A DNA stretch of 9,810 nt from Nitrospirota bacterium (GTDB lineage: Bacteria; Nitrospirota; Nitrospiria; Nitrospirales; NS-4), in contig VBOK01000172.1 in assembly GCA_005877565.1 (NCBI GenBank), positions 1 through 9,810 on the forward strand, in the 5' to 3' direction. A program made the position numbers and the translations under genes. Shown piece after piece: positions 1 to 6,193 of the stretch. Each line of letters starts with the position of its first letter. Within the stretch, counting starts at the first letter, position 1. Below the pieces are notes generated by a model that saw nothing but the letters and a program-made list of their open reading frames with translations, was not told the origin of the DNA and made no database searches.

Positions 1-1
1 C

Positions 2-1246
2 GAGAAGCTCGCGGCCACGGGCATGCGCGATCTATTCGAGCGAGTGGAAATCCCCCTCACCGTGGTGCTGGGCGAGATGGAGGCGACCGGGTTCCGGCTG
101 GACACCGGCGTCTTGGCTCGATTGTCGAAGGAACTGGAAGGCCAGCTTGACCGGATCCTCGACGAGATCTACCGGAAGGCCGGCATGGAGTTCAACGTCA
201 ATTCGCCAAAACAGCTCAGCGAGGTCCTGTTCGAGAAGCTCAAGCTCCCTCCGGTCAAAAAGACCAAGACCGGCTATTCCACGGACGAGGAGGTCCTCAC
301 GCAACTGGCCCTCCAGCACGATCTGCCGGCCGAGATCCTGAACTACCGCAGCCTCAGCAAGTTGAAGTCCACGTATGTGGACGCCCTGCCGCTGCTCGTG
401 CGCCCTGAGACCGGGCGTCTGCATACCTCGTTGAACCAGACAATCACGGCGACGGGACGTCTCTCCTCCTCCGAGCCGAACCTCCAGAACATCCCAGTCA
501 AGGGGGAATGGGGGATGCGCATCCGCGAGGCCTTCGTGGCGGAGCCTGGTTCGCTCCTCCTGTCGGCCGACTACAACCAGATCGAGCCGCGCATCCTCGC
601 GCATCTCTCGCAAGATCCCGTTCTCATCGGAGCCTTCGCCCGCGGGGATGACATCCATACGTTGACGGCGGTGGAGATCTTCAACCTGCCGACGGCGCAG
701 ATTACCAAGGATATGCGCCGGGTCGCCAAGACGGTGAACTTCGGCATCATCTACGGCATCAGTCCGTACGGGCTCTCCTCCCAGTTGGGCATTTCACAGC
801 AGGAATCAAAGAAGCACATCGAGGCTTACTTCACCAAGTTTCAGGGCGTGAAGGCTTTCCTGGACAGGACCATCGCCGAGGCGAAAGAGAAAGGCTACGT
901 CACAACCTTGCTGGGGCGCCGCCGCCCGATCGTGGAGCTGCAGAGCGGCGATCCGACCCAGCGGGGCATGGGTGAACGGATGGCGATGAACACGCCGATC
1001 CAGGGGACGGCTGCAGACGTGATCAAGCTCGCGATGCTGGCCGTCCGGGGCCGGCTGCACGCGGAAGGGGCCGTGGCGAAGATGATCCTCCAGGTCCATG
1101 ACGAACTGATCTTTGAAGTGGCGGAGGGCGAAATCGAAACGGTCCGCAAGCTCGTGGTCGCAGAGATGGAACAGGTCGTGACCCTAGCGGTGCCGCTCAG
1201 GGTGGATGTGGGCGTCGGCCGCAACTGGCGCGAAGCCCATCCGTGA
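2..1246 (+). CDS. polA: DNA polymerase I, C-terminal polymerase domain (5' partial)
   Basis: This is the 3' part of a family A DNA polymerase, which fills gaps during repair and replaces Okazaki primers in the cytoplasm. The reading frame is open from the first bases of the window, so the start and any 5'-nuclease and 3'-5' exonuclease regions lie upstream; about 415 of a typical ~900 residues are visible. Counting from the Met at nt 23, motif A (DYNQIEPR, catalytic Asp183, nt 569-571), motif B/O-helix (R232, K236, F240, Y244 in RRVAKTVNFGIIYG) and motif C (VHDE, His359-Asp360-Glu361, nt 1097-1105) are all present in the right order. The Phe in the O-helix is the E. coli-type residue at the site linked to dideoxynucleotide discrimination. 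Motif A is odd: family members usually read DYSQIELR, and here Leu is replaced by Pro189. The family assignment is very secure. No clear terminator follows the stop codon. Confidence 0.97.
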   Translation, partial: EKLAATGMRDLFERVEIPLTVVLGEMEATGFRLDTGVLARLSKELEGQLDRILDEIYRKAGMEFNVNSPKQLSEVLFEKLKLPPVKKTKTGYSTDEEVLTQLALQHDLPAEILNYRSLSKLKSTYVDALPLLVRPETGRLHTSLNQTITATGRLSSSEPNLQNIPVKGEWGMRIREAFVAEPGSLLLSADYNQIEPRILAHLSQDPVLIGAFARGDDIHTLTAVEIFNLPTAQITKDMRRVAKTVNFGIIYGISPYGLSSQLGISQQESKKHIEAYFTKFQGVKAFLDRTIAEAKEKGYVTTLLGRRRPIVELQSGDPTQRGMGERMAMNTPIQGTAADVIKLAMLAVRGRLHAEGAVAKMILQVHDELIFEVAEGEIETVRKLVVAEMEQVVTLAVPLRVDVGVGRNWREAHP

Positions 1247-1259
1247 CATTTTCACGCTG

Positions 1260-1289
1260 TTGACCGGTCTTAAAACCGTATGCTAACGT
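1260..1289 (+). promoter_or_regulatory. Weak candidate promoter before the HEAT cluster
   Basis: The 57-nt gap between polA and the first HEAT gene holds TTGACC (1260-1265), a good -35 match. Eighteen bases later comes TAACGT (1284-1289), preceded by TGC as in an extended -10, but the hexamer matches only 3 of 6 consensus bases. An imperfect palindrome (CGGT-C-TTAA-A-ACCG) lies between the two boxes at about 1265-1278 and could be an operator. The cluster may instead be read through from polA, since no terminator is visible. Confidence 0.25.
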
Positions 1290-1303
1290 GAGCAATTTAG
1301 CGT

Positions 1304-2413
1304 ATGAGTGATCGGGTGCTTGAGGAAATAGCGGCCCTCAGGGATGAGGACTGGGCCCTACGCGAAGAGGCCGCCACGCTGCTGGGGGACTTCCGCGACC
1401 CACGGGCGGTCGGCCCACTGGTGGAGGCACTTCACGACGAAGATCGCGCCGTGCGGGAGGCCGCGACGGCGGCCTTGCGGAAGATCGGACCGCCTGCCGC
1501 TCCCGCGTTAATTGCGGCTTTGCAGGACCCCAACGGCAACGTGCAGGAAGCGGCCGTGGCGATCCTCAAGGACATGACGACGCCTGAGGCAGTGGAGCCG
1601 CTGATCGGCTGCCTGACGAGCAAGAACTGGATCGTGCGGATGCACGCCGCCAAGGCGCTGGGCAACCTGAGGGACGAGCGGGCCGTCCGTCAATTGATCC
1701 CGCTGCTCATGGATTCGGTCAAGGCGGTGCGGGTGGATGCGACGGACGCTCTGGCCCGGATCGGCCGGCCGGCGCTGGCGACCCTGCTGGCGGCCTTGCG
1801 GCATGAGGAATGGATCTTGCGGTTGCACGCCTGCGAAGCGTTGGGAAAAATCGGCGCCGAGGAAGCCGTCGCGCCGTTGTGCGAGGTGATGCTCTACGAC
1901 CGCGACGCGGCAGTCCGGCAGGACGCGGCGAAGGCGCTCGGCAGTATCGGTCACCCGGCAGCGTTCGACGCCCTTGTGAAGGCCGTCACGGATCTCTCGG
2001 TCAGACCCTATGCAGTGGACGCGCTGGGCAGGCTCAAGGACCCGCGGGCCGTTCCGATCTTGATTGATGTGGTCGCCGGGAAGAACCGTCCGGCCAATGC
2101 CCGTAGGGTACCCGTCTGCGGGGACGAGTCTGGCGAACTGGACGTGGAGGAGATGGAAGTGCAGAGCTTTGCCATCGGTGGGCTGGCCGCGATCGGGGAC
2201 GATCGTGCGATCGAGCCCCTCATCCGCGCCCTCAAGGACACCCGGTTCCGCGCCGCCGCTGCGTCCGCCCTGAGCAAGATGGGTCTTCGGATCGCAGCGC
2301 CGCTGCTGGCGGCGATGAAGACCGAAACCGATTCCAATATCCTGTTTCACGCGCGGGGGATCCTGTCCGCGGTGGGTTGGCGGCCCGCGCCCACGATGAA
2401 AGAAGGCGTCTAA
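1304..2413 (+). CDS. HEAT-repeat protein 1 (PBS-lyase-type alpha-solenoid)
   Basis: This 369-residue protein is made almost entirely of HEAT repeats, about 11 by eye, each with a helix A (AVxPLIxAL), a DxxxxVR turn and a helix B (AAxALxxIG). Such solenoids act as protein-binding scaffolds; the type is named after phycobilisome lyase subunits CpcE/CpcF, but nothing else here suggests phycobilisomes. There is no signal peptide, membrane segment or catalytic domain, so it is probably cytoplasmic. The regular pattern is broken at about residues 257-284 by an insertion containing PVCGDES (Cys272). The protein ends in a GWRPAP cap (Trp359). The ATG at 1304 has only a weak Shine-Dalgarno sequence (GTGAG at 1288-1292), but the repeat starts immediately after it. 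The next gene begins 2 nt after the stop, implying co-translation. Family is secure; function is unknown. Confidence 0.93.
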   Translation: MSDRVLEEIAALRDEDWALREEAATLLGDFRDPRAVGPLVEALHDEDRAVREAATAALRKIGPPAAPALIAALQDPNGNVQEAAVAILKDMTTPEAVEPLIGCLTSKNWIVRMHAAKALGNLRDERAVRQLIPLLMDSVKAVRVDATDALARIGRPALATLLAALRHEEWILRLHACEALGKIGAEEAVAPLCEVMLYDRDAAVRQDAAKALGSIGHPAAFDALVKAVTDLSVRPYAVDALGRLKDPRAVPILIDVVAGKNRPANARRVPVCGDESGELDVEEMEVQSFAIGGLAAIGDDRAIEPLIRALKDTRFRAAAASALSKMGLRIAAPLLAAMKTETDSNILFHARGILSAVGWRPAPTMKEGV

Positions 2414-2415
2414 CC

Positions 2416-3594
2416 ATGGCGAACAAACTGGCGGACTGGCTGGAAGCGTTGACGGACCCGGATGATGCGACACGGGAAGAGGCCGCGCAAGCCCTCATCA
2501 AGCTGGCCGACCCAAGCGCGACGGATGGCTTGATCGAGGCCTTGCAGGACGATTACTGGTCCGTCCGCATGTACGCGGGCCACGCGCTGGCGAAGATCGG
2601 CGGGCCGCGGGTGATCGAGGCCCTGATCCCGATGCTGGGCGACACCATTAAGGAGTGTCGGGACGGGGCTGTGGCAGACTTCGTGGCGATCGGCGCGCCG
2701 GCCGTTGACCGCCTGACTGCGGCCTTGCGCGACGAACGCTGGCGGGTCCGGGAAGGCGCGGCCAAGGCGCTGGGCCTGATCAAGGACAAGCGCGCCGTGG
2801 ACCCGCTGATCGCTGCCTTCGCGCTCACCCAAATCGGGGAGCCGACGGTGGAGCCCTTGATCGAAGGACTGAAGGACGAGAACTTCCAAGTCCGCCTGCA
2901 TTCGGTGCAGGCGCTGGGCGGGATCACCAGCGACTATCCGACCGGTCGGTCCTGGTTGCGGGATTCCCGCCCCGTGCCTCACCTCATCGCACTGTTGAAG
3001 GACAAGGACCGCGCCGTGCGGGAAGATGCGGCCATCGCGCTGGGCATGATCGGCGATCCCAGCGCCGTGCCGGCTCTCATCGAGGCGCTGCAGGACGGCG
3101 CCGTCCGGGTGCGGGCGGTTATGGCTTTGGGCATGATCGCGGACCCGCGCTCCGTCGAACCCCTGATCCGGGTCTTGGAAGGCGTCGGGATCAATCTCAA
3201 GGGGACGCCGATGCCGGGCTGCATCGTCAGCGAAGAGTGGTTCATCCGGGAGCAGGCAGCGCTGGCCGTGGGTCATATCAATGACCTCCGCAGCGTGCCG
3301 GCCCTGTGCCAGGCCCTGAAAGACACGCGGCTGCGCGAGAAGGCGTCCCAGGCACTGATCGAGCTGGGGCCCCAGGTGATCGACCTGCTGGTGGACTTCA
3401 TCAACGATCCCGAGGCATCCAAAGTCGAGCAGCTCAGCGAGAACGTCATGTCGTTCGCCACGAACCGGCTGGATGCGCATGCGTCCTTGCGGGCCTGCGT
3501 GCTGGACATCCTCATGCAGCTCGGCTGGACGCCGCCCGAAGAGGGTCAGGAAGGCGCGCCCGACAAGACGACCGCGGAGGGAGCCAAGGGCTGA
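2416..3594 (+). CDS. HEAT-repeat protein 2, paralogue of protein 1
   Basis: This is a 392-residue HEAT-repeat solenoid. I chose the ATG at 2416, not the in-frame ATG at 2377, because GAAGG (2402-2406) sits 9 nt upstream and this start avoids a 37-nt overlap with the previous gene. It resembles protein 1 in length, in a Cys-containing insertion late in the solenoid (PMPGCIVSEE, Cys269, against Cys272), in the ALKDTRxR repeat after it, and in a C-terminal LGWTPPEE cap (Trp361). These point to a tandem duplication. A second insertion (TSDYPTGRSWLRDSR, about residues 161-175) is absent from protein 1. The repeat at residues 121-141 looks collapsed: helix A (KDKRAVDPLIAA) runs directly into the end of a helix B (FALTQIG). 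No enzymatic or membrane motifs are visible. It is presumably a cytoplasmic scaffold; its partner is unknown. Confidence 0.93.
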   Translation: MANKLADWLEALTDPDDATREEAAQALIKLADPSATDGLIEALQDDYWSVRMYAGHALAKIGGPRVIEALIPMLGDTIKECRDGAVADFVAIGAPAVDRLTAALRDERWRVREGAAKALGLIKDKRAVDPLIAAFALTQIGEPTVEPLIEGLKDENFQVRLHSVQALGGITSDYPTGRSWLRDSRPVPHLIALLKDKDRAVREDAAIALGMIGDPSAVPALIEALQDGAVRVRAVMALGMIADPRSVEPLIRVLEGVGINLKGTPMPGCIVSEEWFIREQAALAVGHINDLRSVPALCQALKDTRLREKASQALIELGPQVIDLLVDFINDPEASKVEQLSENVMSFATNRLDAHASLRACVLDILMQLGWTPPEEGQEGAPDKTTAEGAKG

Positions 3595-3603
3595 CCGACA
3601 GGC

Positions 3604-4776
3604 ATGGCCAAGCGCGACAAGACAGAGGACCTGGTTAAGGAGCTCATCCACGAGGAAGACTGGAAGCGGATGAACGCGACCGCCGAGCTCCTGAAGCGCG
3701 GACCGGAGGCCGTGCGGCACCTGCTTGCGGTGCTGGCTGACGAGAACCCGCGCGTGCGCGCCGAGGCAGCGCTCATGCTAGGGCGGATCAAGGACCGGAC
3801 CGCCGGCGTCCCCATTGTCAAGCTCCTCACGGATCCCGAACCGATTGTCCGCACGGCGGCCGCAGAAGCCTTACAGCATGTCGCCGATGATGCGGCGCTG
3901 GCCGCGTTAGTCCGGCTGCTCGAAGAGCCGGCCTATCGCGATACCGCCGCGGCGGTCTTGGGTCACTTAAAAGATTCCGGCGCGCTGGAGCCGCTGGTCA
4001 CAATGCTCAAGAGCCAAGATCCAACCGCACGTCGGATGGCGGCCGAGGCCTTGGAGCAACTGGCGGATCCTCGGAGTGCCGACGCCTGGATCGAAGCCAT
4101 GGGCGAACCCGCGCTCCGTGTCATTGCCTCGCAGTCGTTGAAGCACATCGCCGAACTCCGAGAGCGGATCGAGGGCATCCTGGATGGCCTGCGGCAGATT
4201 GAGGACACGGTCGCCTTGGAAGAAGCCCGTGTCGGAGTCGTGATGAACCTAATGGCTCTGGGGCGCCCGGCGGTCTCGGATCTCCTCGAGGCCTTGGAGG
4301 ACGGGCATTGGATGGTCCGCGAAGTGGCGGCGCAGGCGCTGGGGCTCATCGGGGACCTGCGAGCCGTCGAGCCCCTGCTCCGCAAGGCCAAGGCCGACCG
4401 CGACATGGGCGTCCGCGAGAGTTGCATCAAGGCGTTGGGCGAGTTCGGCGATACCCGCGCGGTCGAGGTGCTGGTCGAGGCCGTCAATGTCCCGACGACC
4501 CGCCTGGCTGCGTCCGAGGGGCTGTCCAAGATCAAGGACGTGAGCGTGCTGATGCCGCACATCGAGCTCATCAAGCGGATGAGGGCGGATCGGGATGGGC
4601 TGGTGAGCTATCACGGCGGGTTGATCATGGACAAGCTGGACAAACTCATGAGCGAGCAGGGGATGCAGCAGAAAGAACAAACAGTGGAGCACGACGAGTG
4701 GGACGAAGAGATCCCGGCTCCCACGCCACGGACGGCAGCAGAGCCGGACACGCCGAAAGGGGGCATCACCGTATGA
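3604..4776 (+). CDS. HEAT-repeat protein 3 with acidic C-terminal tail
   Basis: This 390-residue protein has two blocks of HEAT repeats, roughly residues 8-180 and 211-335. They are separated by a long charged helical stretch (about 181-210, rich in Glu, Arg and Leu) that could be an extended helix or coiled coil. Unlike its neighbours it lacks the G-W/Y-x-P cap and ends in a low-complexity acidic and Pro/Thr-rich tail (about 350-390, including DEWDEEIPAPTP), probably disordered and perhaps a partner-binding segment. The start at 3604 follows the previous stop by 9 nt; the nearest purine-rich stretch, AAGGG (3586-3590), is rather far, so translation may be coupled. Its stop overlaps the next start in an ATGA. 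Family is clear; function is unknown. Confidence 0.92.
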   Translation: MAKRDKTEDLVKELIHEEDWKRMNATAELLKRGPEAVRHLLAVLADENPRVRAEAALMLGRIKDRTAGVPIVKLLTDPEPIVRTAAAEALQHVADDAALAALVRLLEEPAYRDTAAAVLGHLKDSGALEPLVTMLKSQDPTARRMAAEALEQLADPRSADAWIEAMGEPALRVIASQSLKHIAELRERIEGILDGLRQIEDTVALEEARVGVVMNLMALGRPAVSDLLEALEDGHWMVREVAAQALGLIGDLRAVEPLLRKAKADRDMGVRESCIKALGEFGDTRAVEVLVEAVNVPTTRLAASEGLSKIKDVSVLMPHIELIKRMRADRDGLVSYHGGLIMDKLDKLMSEQGMQQKEQTVEHDEWDEEIPAPTPRTAAEPDTPKGGITV

Positions 4777-5252
4777 GCGGCGAGACGGATCGCCGCATCG
4801 AGCAACTGCTCGCGGCCTTGCGGGACGAGAACGAGGCCCTGCGGGACCATGCGGTGGCCAGCCTCGGACAGCTTGGGGCAGCGGCGATCGAGCGTCTCAT
4901 CAATCTATTCGCCGACGAAGACCGCGTGATCCGGGAAGCGGCTCGGCAGGCGGTGGTGCAGGTGGGCACCGACGCGGTCCCTGCGCTGCTTGAAGCCCTG
5001 CGAGACGACGACTGGGCCGTGCGCGAGCAGGCGGCGGTGGCACTGGGCTCGCTCAAGGATGAACGGGCCATTGAGCCGCTGATCGCCGCCCTCAAGGATC
5101 GGGATGGGGCCGTGCGGCAGGCGGCGGTCTTGGCCTTGGAGAAGCTCCGCGATCCGCGGGCGGTGGACGGGCTGATCGAGGCTCTGCTCGACCAGACGGT
5201 ACGGGAAGAAGCCGCGCGCGTGCTCAAGAAAAGCGGGCGCTGGACGGCTTGA
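4773..5252 (+). CDS. HEAT-repeat protein 4, N-terminal part, ends at apparent frameshift
   Basis: The 159-residue product contains about five HEAT repeats of very regular sequence, such as ALRDDDWAVREQAAVALGSL. The start at 4773 overlaps the preceding stop (ATGA) and has a good purine-rich Shine-Dalgarno sequence (AAAGGGGG, about 4756-4762). The last residues (SGRWTA) leave the HEAT pattern exactly where the next helix A should begin, whereas the -1 frame reads KRALDGLREALRDED from nt 5231 and continues the solenoid to 5434. I therefore infer that this and the next entry were one gene of about 220 residues, broken by an indel within about 5226-5249. The frame change could be a real mutation, an assembly error or a recoding event. 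If the break is genuine, this part lacks the C-terminal cap. Confidence 0.85.
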   Translation: MSGETDRRIEQLLAALRDENEALRDHAVASLGQLGAAAIERLINLFADEDRVIREAARQAVVQVGTDAVPALLEALRDDDWAVREQAAVALGSLKDERAIEPLIAALKDRDGAVRQAAVLALEKLRDPRAVDGLIEALLDQTVREEAARVLKKSGRWTA

Positions 5253-5434
5253 GAGAGGCGCTGCGGGACGAGGACTGGTTGGTGCGGCGGAACGCGGCGG
5301 AGTCCCTGGCCCGTCTCGGCGACCGTCGAGCGGTCGAGGATCTCCTCCCCCTGCTCGAGGATGAGAACGACATGGTCCGGGAAACGGCGGAGGGGGCGCT
5401 GTCGAGTCTGGGCTGGACCCCGCCGAACACGTAA
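5249..5434 (+). pseudogene. HEAT-repeat protein 4, C-terminal fragment in the -1 frame
   Basis: This is a short reading frame encoding two HEAT repeats (REALRDEDWLVRRNAAESL and AVEDLLPLLEDENDMVRETA) and the LGWTPPNT cap seen at the ends of the other cluster proteins. The only start-like codon is TTG at 5249, overlapping the upstream stop as TTGA. There is no Shine-Dalgarno sequence before it, and a start there would cut the first helix in half; its missing residues (KRALDG) lie upstream in the same frame. It is best read as the detached end of the preceding gene. Separate production by termination-reinitiation at the overlap is the alternative, giving a 61-residue protein. Confidence 0.7.
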
Positions 5435-5451
5435 AGCAAAGGAGAGTTCGA

Positions 5452-6168
5452 ATGGCTGACGAAGCGCCTAAATTGATCCAGATCGGCAAGGGCGGTCCGG
5501 GGATCAAGAAGGACGGGTTCAATCTCATTTCCGAAAAGGTGGTCAAGGTCGATGTCGAGAACCGGACCCTGGAGATCGAGCTCCTCGCCTACGAAGGGAA
5601 GACCGTCATGCTGGAAGTTGGGGAGGATCTCGTCGAAGAGCTCAAGAAGATCAAGCCGGGCGACGGGGTGACAGTCCGCGTGGTCGAGGACGAGCCGGGC
5701 GGCACCCTGCACGGCGCGCCGACCAAGCGACGCATCGTCAAGGGCATCACGATCCGCTCTCGGGACGCCCAGAAGACACGCGTGGAAGAGATGCTGGCCG
5801 CACTCAATGAGAGTCACTGGCTTACCCGGAAGTACGCGGTGGAGGTCCTGGGCAACTTAGCCGATCCCCGCGCGGTGGGCCCACTCATCGAAGCCTTGAC
5901 CGACGAGGTGAACGACATTCGACAGCGGGCCTACGAGTCCCTCATCAAGATCGGCGCCCCGAGCGTGCCGGCGGTGGCCAGCCTGCTGACGCACGAGGAT
6001 GACGACCTCCGGCAGGTCGCCTCCGAGATCATCCGCAAGATCGGCAAACCGGCCGTCGAGCCCTTGACGGAGGTTATGCTCACGGCGGACGAGACCCTCC
6101 AAGCGCGCATCCGCAAGCTGCTCGACCGGATGGGGTACAAGCCGAAGCCGAAGACCGAAGTGATGTGA
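5452..6168 (+). CDS. HEAT-repeat protein 5 with N-terminal beta-rich domain
   Basis: This 238-residue protein has two parts. Residues about 25-82 alternate short beta-like strands with turns (KVVKVDVENRTLEIELL, KTVMLEVGEDL, GDGVTVRVVED) and resemble a small OB- or SH3-like barrel; I cannot name the family. A basic linker follows (TKRRIVKGITIRSRD, about 91-105). Residues 106-228 hold about four HEAT repeats, ending in MGYKPKPK, the cluster's cap with Tyr in place of Trp. The ATG at 5452 has the best Shine-Dalgarno sequence of the cluster (AAAGGAG, about 5438-5444, 7 nt spacing), so this protein may be made in larger amounts than the others. It closes the HEAT operon, 17 nt after the preceding fragment. 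The extra domain may give the assembly a ligand-, protein- or nucleic-acid-binding module, which is inference only. Confidence 0.92.
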   Translation: MADEAPKLIQIGKGGPGIKKDGFNLISEKVVKVDVENRTLEIELLAYEGKTVMLEVGEDLVEELKKIKPGDGVTVRVVEDEPGGTLHGAPTKRRIVKGITIRSRDAQKTRVEEMLAALNESHWLTRKYAVEVLGNLADPRAVGPLIEALTDEVNDIRQRAYESLIKIGAPSVPAVASLLTHEDDDLRQVASEIIRKIGKPAVEPLTEVMLTADETLQARIRKLLDRMGYKPKPKTEVM

Positions 6169-6173
6169 GGGGA

Positions 6174-6193
6174 GGGCGGTTCGCGAACCGCCC
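6174..6193. repeat. Perfect 20-bp palindrome between convergent genes (REP-like or terminator hairpin)
   Basis: The half-site GGGCGGTTCG is followed directly by its exact reverse complement. The palindrome begins 5 nt after the stop of HEAT protein 5 and ends one base before the stop codon of ugd on the opposite strand. It could form a hairpin in either transcript, but no T-run follows, so it is not a classical intrinsic terminator. GC-rich palindromes of this look are typical of dispersed extragenic repeats; copy number cannot be judged from one window. Confidence 0.75.

Noticed and set aside
1508..2473. 321-codon open frame on the minus strand across HEAT gene 1
   Set aside because: Same explanation: an antisense shadow of repeats, with no recognisable domain and no ribosome-binding site of its own.
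2410..3720. 436-codon open frame on the minus strand across HEAT gene 2
   Set aside because: It lies antisense to a clear HEAT-repeat gene; its product is a low-complexity His/Asp/Gln/Gly-rich sequence with periodicity mirroring the repeats. GC-rich codon use keeps this frame open.
3963..4574. 203-codon open frame on the minus strand inside HEAT gene 3
   Set aside because: Ser/Arg-rich antisense product typical of a GC-rich shadow frame; the sense strand has well-supported HEAT repeats.
5223..5240. Programmed -1 ribosomal frameshift site in HEAT gene 4
   Set aside because: The codons around the junction (CTC AAG AAA AGC GGG) do not form a slippery heptamer that allows re-pairing, and I saw no clear downstream stem. 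An indel is simpler, although recoding is not excluded.
1304..6168. Repeated DNA in the HEAT region as a CRISPR array or tandem-repeat locus
   Set aside because: The periodicity of about 90-100 nt is protein-level: units differ widely at the DNA level and keep one reading frame.
1304..6168. Phycobilisome lyase function suggested by the HEAT repeat type
   Set aside because: The repeat family is shared by many unrelated scaffolds, and there are no phycobiliprotein genes or other photosynthetic signs in the window.
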